Shown here: piece by piece, positions 7,543 to 15,573 of the stretch
Position numbering within the stretch: position 1 is the first letter of the stretch
Layout of the letters: every line of letters begins with the position of its first letter
Assembly (NCBI GenBank): GCA_033763845.1
Contig: JANRJR010000033.1
Coordinates: 1-26,778 of the forward strand
DNA: 26,778 nt
Source of the DNA: DASZBR01 sp033763845
GTDB taxonomy: Bacteria > Pseudomonadota > Gammaproteobacteria > DASZBR01
Direction of reading: 5' to 3'
Notes under the pieces: model-generated
What the model was told of the DNA's origin: nothing
Database searches by the model: none
What the model saw: only the letters and a program-made list of their open reading frames with translations
Translations under genes and position numbers: made by a program

Positions 7543-8073
7543 ATGTCTACAAGTTTTGGTTTTGATGCATCAACAAAAAGCGATGGGATGCTTGAGAAGC
7601 TTATCCATGTAAATCGCAACTCGAAAGTTGTTGAAGGTGGAAAAAAGTTCAGCTTCACCGCTTATCTTGTTGTAGGTGACGGAAAAGGTCGCGTGGGCCT
7701 AGGAAGTGGAAAAGCGCTGGAAGTTTCAGCGGCAATTCAAAAAGCGATGCAAGCCGCGCGTAAAAATTTGATTAAAATTGAATTAAACGGCTCAACTTTA
7801 CAACATCGCATTGTTTCGTCGCATGGCGCGTCAAAGGTATTTATGCAACCTGCGTCAAAAGGTACAGGAATTATTGCTGGTGGTGCAATGCGTGCTGTGT
7901 TTGAAGTACTAGGTGTTCACGATGTGTTAGCAAAAACAATGGGTTCTTCAACGCCCATTAACGTTGTGCGTGCAACCATCAAAGGATTAGTGGATATGCG
8001 CTCCCCTCGCTATGCAGCAGATAAACGTGGTAAAAAAATCTCAGATATTTTGCCCCCCAAGGAGTCTGAATAA
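7543..8073 (+). CDS. rpsE: 30S ribosomal protein S5
   Basis: uS5, involved in decoding fidelity and mRNA unwinding; spectinomycin-resistance changes map in this protein in E. coli. It has 176 aa (E. coli 167). The N-terminal double-stranded-RNA-binding fold shows LEKLIHVNRNSKVVEGGKKF and VGDGKGRVGLGSGKALEV. The C-terminal domain has GTGIIAGGAMRAVFEVLGVH and GSSTPINVVRATIKGL. Normally rpmD follows; here the TAA stop overlaps the rplO start by one base, so L30 is not encoded at this place. Confidence 0.98.
   Translation: MSTSFGFDASTKSDGMLEKLIHVNRNSKVVEGGKKFSFTAYLVVGDGKGRVGLGSGKALEVSAAIQKAMQAARKNLIKIELNGSTLQHRIVSSHGASKVFMQPASKGTGIIAGGAMRAVFEVLGVHDVLAKTMGSSTPINVVRATIKGLVDMRSPRYAADKRGKKISDILPPKESE
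8059..8064 (+). promoter_or_regulatory. Ribosome binding site for rplO inside rpsE
   Basis: AAGGAG in the last codons of rpsE, 8 bases before ATG 8073 and 11 before ATG 8076. This strong site drives rplO directly from the rpsE end, where rpmD would otherwise sit. Confidence 0.7.
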
Positions 8074-8513
8074 TGATGCGTTTAAATACCATTCAACCCG
8101 CGGTGGGATCTAAAAAAACCGGAAAACGTTTAGGTCGTGGAATCGGAAGTGGTCGCGGTAAAACGTCTGGGAAAGGTCATAAAGGTCAACATGCACGTGC
8201 AGGTGGATACCACAAATTAGGATTTGAAGGTGGACAGATGCCAATGCAAAGACGTTTGCCTAAATTTGGTTTTCGTTCCAAAATTTCTCCGTTTGTTCAT
8301 GAAATTCGATTGTTCGAATTAAATTTATTGAATAGCGACACGGTAAGTGTTGAAACATTACTTGCCGCAAAAATGATTAAACAAGAAATTAAAACAGTTA
8401 AAGTTATCCTAAAGGGTGAAATTAAAAAGAAATTAAATGTTTCAAAAGAGATTAAATTAACGAAAGGTGCAAAAGACGCCATTATTGCGGCAGGTGGAAA
8501 GATCGAGTCATAA
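8073..8513 (+). CDS. rplO: 50S ribosomal protein L15
   Basis: uL15, a late-assembly 23S rRNA-binding protein. It has 146 aa (E. coli 144). The glycine/arginine-rich N-terminal extension (KKTGKRLGRGIGSGRGKTSG and KGHKGQHARAGG) and GFEGGQMPMQRRLPKFGF are diagnostic; the C terminus ends GAKDAIIAAGGKIES. Two adjacent ATGs (8073, 8076) are possible starts; MRLNT at the second matches E. coli, while spacing to AAGGAG favours the first. Confidence 0.97.
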   Translation: MMRLNTIQPAVGSKKTGKRLGRGIGSGRGKTSGKGHKGQHARAGGYHKLGFEGGQMPMQRRLPKFGFRSKISPFVHEIRLFELNLLNSDTVSVETLLAAKMIKQEIKTVKVILKGEIKKKLNVSKEIKLTKGAKDAIIAAGGKIES

Positions 8514-8519
8514 ACGAGA

Positions 8520-9857
8520 ATGGCGACAGGTAATATGCAAAATCGGGCAGGATTATTTTCAGGATTGCAGGAGCTTAAACAGCGCCTTATTTTTGTTCTT
8601 TTAGCGTTAATTGTGTATAGGATTGGGGCACATATTCCTATTCCTGGTTTGGACCCAGTGAAATTAGCGAATTTTTTTCACAATGAAGGGAATGGAATAT
8701 TAGGTTTGTTTAATATGTTTTCGGGTGGTGCATTGTCGCGACTCACCATTTTTGCATTAGGTGTGATGCCCTATATTTCTGCATCCATCATTATGCAATT
8801 ATTAGTGTCTGTTTTGCCGTCGTTAGAAGAGTTAAAAAAAGAAGGTGAATCAGGACGGAGAAAAATTAATGAGTACACGCGATATGGAACGGTGATTCTT
8901 GCATTGTTTCAAGCGATGGGTGTATCGAAATGGTTAATTAGCCAGCAAATTGCGCTGAGTGCAGGATTGCCATTTTATGTAATTACCACGACATCATTGG
9001 TGACAGGTACTATGGTCATAATGTGGTTGGGCGAACAAATTACTGAACGTGGTGTTGGTAATGGTATTTCATTAATTATTTTTAGTGGCATCGTTTCGGG
9101 TTTGCCGGCGGCCATTGCGCGATTTTTAGAACAATTGCGTCAAGGTGAAATACAATTTTTTGCCTTAATTTTTGTGACGCTTTTGGTGGTATCCGCAATT
9201 GCATTTGTCGTATTCATGGAAAGGGCACAACGAAAAATTAAAGTGGAATATCCGCAACGTATGCAAGGGCGTAAAATTTATGCGGCGCAAAGCAGTCATT
9301 TACCGCTTAAAGTTAACATGTCGGGTGTGATTCCCCCGATTTTCGCCTCTAGCATTATTATGTTGCCATCGACATTGGCTACATTTTTTTCGGGTGACCA
9401 TTCAATGATGTGGTTGCAAGATATAGGATTTGCGTTGCAACCAGGGCAGCCATTGTATGTATTGTTGTTGGCTGCTGCGATTATCTTTTTTAGCTTTTTT
9501 TATACGGCGATTGTGTTTAATCCCCGTGAAACCGCTGATAACTTGAAGAAATCTGGGGCGTTTATTCCGGGAATACGACCGGGTGAACAGAGTGCACGCT
9601 ATATCGACGGGGTTATGACAAGGCTTACCTTGGTCGGAGCAGGATACTTAGTGTTGGTGGCGTTGTTGCCTGAGTTTATGTTTCTAACCTGGCATGTGCC
9701 GTTTTACTTCGGTGGAACGTCATTGTTGATTATTGTAGTGGTAATTATGGACTTTATCGCGCAAATTCAGGCTCACCTGATGTCTCGCGAATACGAGTCC
9801 CTTATGAAAAAGTCGAATCTGAAGGGAACGGGCAATCCGCTTAGATTTCTTCGGTAA
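8520..9857 (+). CDS. secY: Preprotein translocase subunit SecY
   Basis: Channel subunit of the SecYEG translocon in the inner membrane. It has 445 aa (E. coli 443) and the ten hydrophobic segments of the family. Key regions are GAHIPIPGLDP after TM1, the plug region GLFNMFSGGALSRLTIFALG, the cytosolic loop ESGRRKINEYTRYG, GEQITERGVGNGIS, and the C5 loop FNPRETADNLKKSGAFIPGI followed by RPG, which contacts SecA. ATG 8520 has only a weak ribosome binding site; ATG 8535, with CAGG ahead of it, is an alternative start that would shorten the protein by five residues. Confidence 0.98.
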   Translation: MATGNMQNRAGLFSGLQELKQRLIFVLLALIVYRIGAHIPIPGLDPVKLANFFHNEGNGILGLFNMFSGGALSRLTIFALGVMPYISASIIMQLLVSVLPSLEELKKEGESGRRKINEYTRYGTVILALFQAMGVSKWLISQQIALSAGLPFYVITTTSLVTGTMVIMWLGEQITERGVGNGISLIIFSGIVSGLPAAIARFLEQLRQGEIQFFALIFVTLLVVSAIAFVVFMERAQRKIKVEYPQRMQGRKIYAAQSSHLPLKVNMSGVIPPIFASSIIMLPSTLATFFSGDHSMMWLQDIGFALQPGQPLYVLLLAAAIIFFSFFYTAIVFNPRETADNLKKSGAFIPGIRPGEQSARYIDGVMTRLTLVGAGYLVLVALLPEFMFLTWHVPFYFGGTSLLIIVVVIMDFIAQIQAHLMSREYESLMKKSNLKGTGNPLRFLR

Positions 9858-9902
9858 AAGTTGATATACTATTGGGTTTTTGAGTCTTGGGGATCGGAAA
9901 AA

Positions 9903-10016
9903 ATGAAAGTTAGGGCGTCAGTAGGAAAAATGTGCAGAAATTGCAAAGTAATAAAGCGTAAGCGCGTGGTTAGAATTATCTGCACGAACGCAAAACATAA
10001 ACAAAGACAGGGTTAA
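9903..10016 (+). CDS. rpmJ: 50S ribosomal protein L36
   Basis: bL36, a tiny zinc-binding protein at the base of the L7/L12 stalk region. It has 37 aa beginning MKVRASVGKMCRNCKVIKRK and ending KHKQRQG. Cys11, Cys14, Cys27 and His32 form the complete zinc-ribbon (C+ type) ligand set. A GGGGA element lies 9 bases before the ATG. The position after secY is the standard end of the spc operon. Confidence 0.97.
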   Translation: MKVRASVGKMCRNCKVIKRKRVVRIICTNAKHKQRQG

Positions 10017-10037
10017 TAGGGTAGGAGAATCACAACG

Positions 10038-10418
10038 ATGACACGTATTGCCGGCGTAAATATTCCCGCGACAAAGCATATCGTCATAGGTTTACAAGAG
10101 ATTTATGGTATTGGGCCGACGTTGGCAAAATTACTGTGTGAAAAATCAAACGTGGATGGCGTTATCAAAGGAAAAGATTTAACGGAAGCACAAGCTGAAT
10201 CCATTCGACAAATGATTTCACAATTGAAGTTAGTTGTTGAAGGTGATTTGCGTCGTGAAACGACAATGAATATTAAACGTTTAGTGGATACCGGAACCTA
10301 CCGTGGCATGAGACACAAAAAAGGATTGCCCACACGAGGACAGCGTACCCGAACCAATGCACGAACACGCAAAGGTAAAATTAAGCGCGTAATTAAAGCG
10401 GCTGCAGCAAAAGAGTAA
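10038..10418 (+). CDS. rpsM: 30S ribosomal protein S13
   Basis: uS13, a head protein bridging to L5 and contacting P-site tRNA. It has 126 aa (E. coli 118). The N terminus MTRIAGVNIPATKHIVIGLQ and the helix-two-turn-helix EIYGIGPTLAKLLCEK are typical. RGMRHKKGLPTRGQRTRTNA then RTRKGK is the conserved C-terminal tail, followed by a longer Ala/Lys-rich end. It is the first alpha-operon gene; AGGAG lies about 10 bases upstream of its ATG. Confidence 0.98.
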   Translation: MTRIAGVNIPATKHIVIGLQEIYGIGPTLAKLLCEKSNVDGVIKGKDLTEAQAESIRQMISQLKLVVEGDLRRETTMNIKRLVDTGTYRGMRHKKGLPTRGQRTRTNARTRKGKIKRVIKAAAAKE

Positions 10419-10457
10419 AACTCAAGATTAAATTGTAAGTAGGAAAGATGAAATATT

Positions 10458-10904
10458 ATGGCAAAAGTTGATGCAAAAAAATCTTCTGATAAATCAGAGA
10501 AAGCGAAAGCAAGTGGAAAAGCTGCGGCACCTGTACGAAAAAGAAAAGCAAGAAAAGTTCCGCAAGGAATTGCACACGTTCAAGCGTCCTACAATAACAC
10601 CCTTATTACCATTACTGATATTCAGGGAAATAGTTTAGGTCAAGCGAGTGCGGGAAGTGAAGGTTTCAGCGGATCACGTAAAAGCACGCCATTTGCAGCG
10701 CAGGTTGCAGCCGAAAAATTAGGTCGTCATGTGAAAGAAACCTACGGCGTTATTTCAGTGGTGGTTTATATTAAAGGTCCCGGCCCTGGTCGAGAAGCCG
10801 TGATAAAAGGGTTTACAACAGCCGGATTAAAAATTACTGAAATTCGTGATTCTACGGGAATTCCGCATAATGGTCCCCGTGGTTCCAAGAAACGTCGAGT
10901 TTAA
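10458..10904 (+). CDS. rpsK: 30S ribosomal protein S11 with extended N terminus
   Basis: uS11, a platform protein near the E site. It has 148 aa against 129 in E. coli. The core from about residue 36 is typical (PQGIAHVQASYNNTLITITD, SRKSTPFAAQVAAEK, VKGP-like IKGPGPGREAVIKG, IPHNGPRGSKKRRV). The extra length is a Lys/Ala/Ser-rich N-terminal extension (MAKVDAKKSSDKSEKAKASG). The AGGAAAG element is about 10 bases before ATG 10458; an out-of-frame ATG at 10448 opens only a seven-codon reading frame. Confidence 0.97.
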   Translation: MAKVDAKKSSDKSEKAKASGKAAAPVRKRKARKVPQGIAHVQASYNNTLITITDIQGNSLGQASAGSEGFSGSRKSTPFAAQVAAEKLGRHVKETYGVISVVVYIKGPGPGREAVIKGFTTAGLKITEIRDSTGIPHNGPRGSKKRRV

Positions 10905-10928
10905 AAATACAGGAGAATGTAGTTAGTT

Positions 10929-11540
10929 ATGGCTAGATCCAGTGGTAAAGCATGTAAATACGCCCGTCGGGAAGGGACAGATTTATTCCTTAAATCAAAG
11001 GGTTTAAGAACAAAAAAATCGGATAAAAAACCGGGACAGCATGGTGCAAGACCGTCGCGTTTATCTGGCTACGGTGTTCAGTTACGTGAAAAACAAAAAA
11101 TTAAACGTATTTATGGAATGACCGAACGCCAATTTCATAATTATTATGTGAAAGCCAGCCGTAAGAAAGGCGCAACTGGTGTTACTTTGCTTCAAATGTT
11201 AGAAGCGCGTTTAGATAATATTGTATTTCGTGCTGGGTTTGCAGCGACACGTCCTGAAGCACGCCAATTAGTGAATCACGGTGCAGTATTAGTGAATGGT
11301 AAAAAAGTGGATATTCCATCTTATCAAGTCGATGCCGGTGCGATTATTTCACTGAGTGAAAAAGGGCAGAAACAAAAACGAATCGATGGTGCTTTAGCGA
11401 TTTACAATGAGAAACCTGCGCCAGAATGGATTGATACTGACACGAGCAAAAAAATGGCGACGTTCAAACGATTGCCTCAGCGTGATGAACTTCCCGCTGA
11501 ATATAATGAACAGTTAATTGTTGAGCTTTATTCCAAGTAA
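10929..11540 (+). CDS. rpsD: 30S ribosomal protein S4
   Basis: uS4, a 16S 5'-domain assembly initiator and, in E. coli, the repressor of the alpha operon. It has 203 aa (E. coli 206). ARREGTDLFLKSKG, PGQHGARPSRLSGYGVQLRE and KQKIKRIYGMTERQFHNYY are strong matches. The S4 RNA-binding domain covers roughly residues 93-155 (LEARLDNIVFRAGFAATRPE, ARQLVNHGAVLVNGKKV). It ends with the conserved LIVELYSK. The N-terminal zinc-binding cysteine cluster of some S4 proteins is absent. Confidence 0.98.
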   Translation: MARSSGKACKYARREGTDLFLKSKGLRTKKSDKKPGQHGARPSRLSGYGVQLREKQKIKRIYGMTERQFHNYYVKASRKKGATGVTLLQMLEARLDNIVFRAGFAATRPEARQLVNHGAVLVNGKKVDIPSYQVDAGAIISLSEKGQKQKRIDGALAIYNEKPAPEWIDTDTSKKMATFKRLPQRDELPAEYNEQLIVELYSK

Positions 11541-11552
11541 GGGTGATAACGC

Positions 11553-12584
11553 ATGAGTCTTATGAGTCCAGTGAACAAATTTTTGGTGCCACGTACTATC
11601 GATGTTGAAGCAATTGATAAACATCGTTCACGTATCACCATTCAACCCTTAGAAAGAGGGTTCGGCGATACACTAGGCAATGCTTTTCGTCGTACGCTGT
11701 TATCTTCAATGCCTGGTTGTGCAGTAACGCAAGTATCTATCGATGGCGTGTTGCATGAATTTGGTGCTATCGAAGGCGTTCAAGAAGATGTGGTTGAAAT
11801 TTTACTCAATTTAAAAGGCCTTGCGATTAAATTAAATACCAAAGATGAAGCAACGTTATCGTTGCATAAAGATGGCCCTGGTATTGTGCATGCATCAGAT
11901 ATTACATTGGATCATGATGTAGAAATTGTTAATCCGGAACACGTTATTGCGCACTTAACTCAAAAAGGTAAGCTGTCGATGACGATTAAAGTACAGCGTG
12001 GCCGCGGTTATCAACCGGCGAATATTGCTGATACACATCACAAAGAAGAAGTGTTATTTGGTCTTGAAACAGAAAAGAAAAATACCATTAACGCATTGAA
12101 ATTGGACGCGACGTTCACACCGGTTAGACGAGTGACTTACACCATTGAAAATGCGCGAGTTGAACAACGTACTAACTTGGATAAATTAATTATTGATCTT
12201 GAAACCAACGGTACAATTGAACCTGAAGCAGCTATTCGTCGTGCAGCGACAATTCTTCAAGAACAATTATCGTATTTCGTTGAGTTAAAGCATGAGCATC
12301 AACAAATTACGTCTGAATCCAAACAAGATTTTGACCCGTTATTAATGCGTCCAGTGGATGATTTAGAGTTAACGGTTCGTTCAGCAAACTGTTTGAAAGC
12401 AGAAAATATTTATTACATCGGTGATTTAGTTCAACGTACAGAAGCCGAATTATTAAAAACACCTAATTTAGGTAAGAAATCTTTGAACGAGATTAAAGAT
12501 GTGTTATCTACCCGATCATTATCGCTGGGGATGAACATTAAAAATTGGCCTCCCGCGTCTTTTAATCGAGAAACTGGGCACTAA
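11553..12584 (+). CDS. rpoA: DNA-directed RNA polymerase subunit alpha
   Basis: Alpha subunit, which nucleates RNA polymerase assembly and binds UP elements and activators. It has 343 aa (E. coli 329). The N-terminal dimerisation domain shows ERGFGDTLGNAFRRTLLSSM and GVQEDVVEILLNLKGL. The C-terminal domain after a linker contains LTVRSANCLKAENIYYIGDL, in which Arg276 aligns with E. coli Arg265, the DNA-contact residue, and LLKTPNLGKKSLNEIKDVL. A second in-frame ATG at 11562 is an alternative start three codons in. Confidence 0.98.
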   Translation: MSLMSPVNKFLVPRTIDVEAIDKHRSRITIQPLERGFGDTLGNAFRRTLLSSMPGCAVTQVSIDGVLHEFGAIEGVQEDVVEILLNLKGLAIKLNTKDEATLSLHKDGPGIVHASDITLDHDVEIVNPEHVIAHLTQKGKLSMTIKVQRGRGYQPANIADTHHKEEVLFGLETEKKNTINALKLDATFTPVRRVTYTIENARVEQRTNLDKLIIDLETNGTIEPEAAIRRAATILQEQLSYFVELKHEHQQITSESKQDFDPLLMRPVDDLELTVRSANCLKAENIYYIGDLVQRTEAELLKTPNLGKKSLNEIKDVLSTRSLSLGMNIKNWPPASFNRETGH

Positions 12585-12612
12585 ATTTTATAAAAGGTAA
12601 AAGGGTTTTTTT

Positions 12613-12963
12613 ATGCGTCATGGTAATACAGGTCGTCAATTAAGTCGTAACACCCATCAACGTAAAGCGTTATTACGTAGTCTTGTGATTTCGTTGATTG
12701 ATCACGGTCGTATTACGACAACATTGGCAAAAGCTAAAGAATTGCGCAGAGTAGCTGAAAGAATTATTACATTATCAAAAGTGGATTCATTGGCACGACG
12801 TCGATTGATTCATTCTCGTTTGCGAAATAAAGAAGTCGTAAAAAAATTGTTCACTCAATTAGGTCCGCAATATAAAGAAAGAGCGGGTGGTTATTTACGG
12901 ATATTGAAGTGTGGATATCGTGCAGGCGACAATGCGCCTCTTGCGCTCATCGAATTAGTTTAA
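12613..12963 (+). CDS. rplQ: 50S ribosomal protein L17
   Basis: bL17, near the tunnel exit. It has 116 aa (E. coli 127, with a longer tail). MRHGNTGRQLSRNTHQRKAL and the C-terminal YLRILKCGYRAGDNAPLALI are diagnostic. It is the last r-protein gene of the alpha operon. Instead of a terminator, the next gene starts 7 bases after its stop codon, so catabolic genes may be read from the same message. Confidence 0.98.
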   Translation: MRHGNTGRQLSRNTHQRKALLRSLVISLIDHGRITTTLAKAKELRRVAERIITLSKVDSLARRRLIHSRLRNKEVVKKLFTQLGPQYKERAGGYLRILKCGYRAGDNAPLALIELV

Positions 12964-12970
12964 GGATAGA

Positions 12971-14026
12971 ATGCATACCATACTCGTTATTGGTGCGGGT
13001 AGAATTGGAACATTAACGGCGGCGCTCTTAAAGCAAGCAAAATATGATGTTGTGCTTGCGGATGCAAAGCCGTCATCTTCTGCTGTAATTTCATTTGATA
13101 TTTCAAATCCTTCTAGCGTCAAAGCATTTTTTAAAAACAAAAAGTACCAAAACATTGCCGCGGTTATTTCTTGTTTACCTTATTTCTACACTGTCGAAGC
13201 CGCAAAAATCGCTAAAGAGTATGGCTTGCATTATTTTGATTTAACAGAAGATGTCGAGGCCAGTCAGGCAATTAAAAAATTATCTAAAGGCGTAAAAACC
13301 GCGTTTGTTCCGCGATGCGGATTGGCGCCAGGATTGGTTGGTATAGTCGCACATGAATTAGCGTCGCGTTTTTCTGAAATAGACTCCATACAGCTTCGTG
13401 TAGGCGGTTTGCCACAATATGCGACGAATGCCTTACATTATGCGATTACGTGGTCTGTAGACGGCTTAATTAACGAATATGGCAAAACCTGTTATGCATT
13501 GGATCATGGTAAAAAAGTTTCATTAAAGCCGCTTGAAGATAAAGAAGATTTGGAAATTGATGGCTCTATGTATGAGGCTTTTAATACATCAGGTGGATTA
13601 GGTAATTTGATTGAATTATATTCAAATAAAGTCAATCATCTACACTATAAAACCATTCGATATCCAGGTCATTGTGAAAAAATAAAATTTCTAATGGAAG
13701 ATTTAAAACTTAATGATGATCGCGAGACTTTAAAGAAAATTTTAGAAAATGCGCTGCCGAGCACAACACAAGATTTAGTCATCCTTGCGGTTTTTGTGAC
13801 AGGAATGCGTGAGGGTCAGCTGCAAGAAGAGAATTTTATTCGAAAATACCTTCCGCAAAAAATCGGCGGAAAATTGTATTCTGCATTGCAATTATCAACA
13901 GCAGCGTCGTTGTGTGCAGTAGTTCATTATGTATTACAACACTCAACAAAATACCATGGATTTATTTTCCAAGAAGAGATCAGCTTTGAGGCATTGAAAA
14001 AAGACTTTTTTGGCAAATATTTGTAG
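12971..14026 (+). CDS. Saccharopine/lysine dehydrogenase family oxidoreductase
   Basis: An NAD(P)-dependent enzyme of the saccharopine dehydrogenase superfamily, 351 aa. The N-terminal Rossmann fold starts with VIGAGRIG (glycines at 8, 10, 13). RCGLAPGL (115-122) and IRYPGHCEKI (about 229-238) are characteristic of the catalytic half. The size is near that of bacterial L-lysine 6-dehydrogenases and below that of glutamate-forming saccharopine dehydrogenases. With an ALDH7 gene next, I infer that it oxidises lysine at the epsilon-amino group, or cleaves saccharopine, to give aminoadipate semialdehyde. It starts 7 bases after rplQ with AAGGA close before the ATG. The family is certain; the exact substrate is not. 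Confidence 0.85.
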   Translation: MHTILVIGAGRIGTLTAALLKQAKYDVVLADAKPSSSAVISFDISNPSSVKAFFKNKKYQNIAAVISCLPYFYTVEAAKIAKEYGLHYFDLTEDVEASQAIKKLSKGVKTAFVPRCGLAPGLVGIVAHELASRFSEIDSIQLRVGGLPQYATNALHYAITWSVDGLINEYGKTCYALDHGKKVSLKPLEDKEDLEIDGSMYEAFNTSGGLGNLIELYSNKVNHLHYKTIRYPGHCEKIKFLMEDLKLNDDRETLKKILENALPSTTQDLVILAVFVTGMREGQLQEENFIRKYLPQKIGGKLYSALQLSTAASLCAVVHYVLQHSTKYHGFIFQEEISFEALKKDFFGKYL

Positions 14027-14049
14027 TTTTCACTTAAAGGGAGAACAAA

Positions 14050-15573
14050 GTGGAAAAGGAAATCCTCAAACAGTGCAAAATTCAACCCATAAATTCAGGT
14101 TCGTATTCAAATACGTCGTGGCTTACTTCTGATGAGCCCGTGACAAATATTATTTCGATAAATCCTGCAACGGAACAGCCTATTGCTGAGGTGATTCCTA
14201 CCAATCTCACACAATTTCAAAAGATTGTTTCACAAGCAAAAAAACATGCCGAAGCGTGGGGACAAGTTCCTGCACCAAAGCGAGGTGAACTCATTCGAAA
14301 AATTGGCGTGTTGTTACGAAAAAATAAAGAATTTTTAGCGAGTTTAATTTCTCTTGAGATGGGAAAAATCAAAGCGGAAGCGGAGGGAGAAGTGCAAGAA
14401 ATGATCGACATGGCGGATTTCGCCGTCGGTCAATCACGTATGTTGTATGGAAAAACCATGCATTCTGAACGTGCGCAGCATCGAATGTATGAACAATGGC
14501 ATCCATTGGGTGTTGTTGCGGTCATTACCGCTTTTAATTTTCCGATGGCGGTCTGGGCATGGAATGCATTTTTAGCCGCAATCTGTGGAAATGTCGTGAT
14601 TTGGAAACCGTCTTCTAAAGTTCCGTTGTGTGCGATTGCGCTACAGCATATTTGTTCAAAAGCGATGAAAAGATTGGGTTATTCGGGAATATTTTCTCTC
14701 GCCATTACAGAAGATAAACACATTGCGGAATTATTGTTATCTAATAAACATATTGGATTGGTGTCGTTTACAGGGTCTTCTTCCGTCGGGCATCTTGTTG
14801 CAGAAACGGTATCTAAACGATTTGGGCGATATTTATTAGAGTGCAGTGGAAATAATGCGATTATCATTGATAAAACAGCTGATTTGAAGTTGGCGATTCC
14901 AGCCATCGTTTTTGGTGCAGTCGGAACGGCAGGTCAACGGTGTACTACTACGCGGCGGTTAATTGTTCATGAATCCTTAATGGAGCAAGTTGTTGATGCA
15001 TTACTGCATGCGTATAAACAAATTCAAGTTGGCGATCCGTTGGATAAGCAAAATTTAATGGGGCCTTTAATTAGCGAAGATGCAATGAATGCCTTTACGC
15101 AAGCGATGTCCGAATGTCAAAAATATAATGCTGAAATTGTGGCAGGCGGTAATATTTTACCCGGTACGGGTTACTATGTTGAACCAACAATAGTTCGTGC
15201 CGAAAATCATTGGCCTATTGTTCAAGAAGAGACGTTTGCGCCTATTTTATATGTCATGAGTTTTAAAGACTTTGACGATGCTGTTCGTATGCAAAATATG
15301 GTGCCGCAAGGTTTATCTTCTGCGTTATTCTCAACGCACATTAAAAATATTGAAAAATTTTTATCTGCGCAGGGGAGTGATTGTGGCATTGCCAATATTA
15401 ATATTGGAACCTCTGGTGCTGAAATTGGTGGTGCATTTGGGGGTGAAAAAGAAACGGGTGGTGGACGTGAAGCAGGTTCGGATGCCTGGAAAAATTATAT
15501 GCGACGACAAACGACTACTATTAATTGGAGCGATAAGCTTCCTTTAGCACAAGGAATAAAATTCTATGACTAA
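14050..15573 (+). CDS. Aminoadipate-semialdehyde dehydrogenase (ALDH7, antiquitin type)
   Basis: An NAD-dependent aldehyde dehydrogenase of 507 aa. It probably oxidises 2-aminoadipate 6-semialdehyde (in equilibrium with piperideine-6-carboxylate) to 2-aminoadipate in lysine breakdown. Visible parts are AFNFP with Asn163, KPSSKVP, FTGSSSVG (240-247), general-base Glu264, the catalytic Cys298 in VGTAGQRCTTTRR, ETFAPILYV (394-402), and the family-specific end SGAEIGGAFGGEKETGGG plus SDAWKNYMRR. The C-terminal third is very close to human antiquitin. The usual ELGG around the base reads ECSG here. Translation starts at GTG 14050 after GGGAGA. It overlaps the next gene by 8 bases. Confidence 0.92.
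   Translation: MEKEILKQCKIQPINSGSYSNTSWLTSDEPVTNIISINPATEQPIAEVIPTNLTQFQKIVSQAKKHAEAWGQVPAPKRGELIRKIGVLLRKNKEFLASLISLEMGKIKAEAEGEVQEMIDMADFAVGQSRMLYGKTMHSERAQHRMYEQWHPLGVVAVITAFNFPMAVWAWNAFLAAICGNVVIWKPSSKVPLCAIALQHICSKAMKRLGYSGIFSLAITEDKHIAELLLSNKHIGLVSFTGSSSVGHLVAETVSKRFGRYLLECSGNNAIIIDKTADLKLAIPAIVFGAVGTAGQRCTTTRRLIVHESLMEQVVDALLHAYKQIQVGDPLDKQNLMGPLISEDAMNAFTQAMSECQKYNAEIVAGGNILPGTGYYVEPTIVRAENHWPIVQEETFAPILYVMSFKDFDDAVRMQNMVPQGLSSALFSTHIKNIEKFLSAQGSDCGIANINIGTSGAEIGGAFGGEKETGGGREAGSDAWKNYMRRQTTTINWSDKLPLAQGIKFYD

Noticed and set aside
9861..9890. A TTGATATACT stretch before rpmJ as a promoter
   Set aside because: The TATACT has no -35-like hexamer at the right distance, and the TTGATA has no -10-like hexamer 17 bases downstream. 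The gene lies inside the spc operon.
15272..15547. An additional reading frame within the ALDH7 gene
   Set aside because: It lies fully inside a strongly conserved gene in another frame, and its translation shows no recognisable motif.
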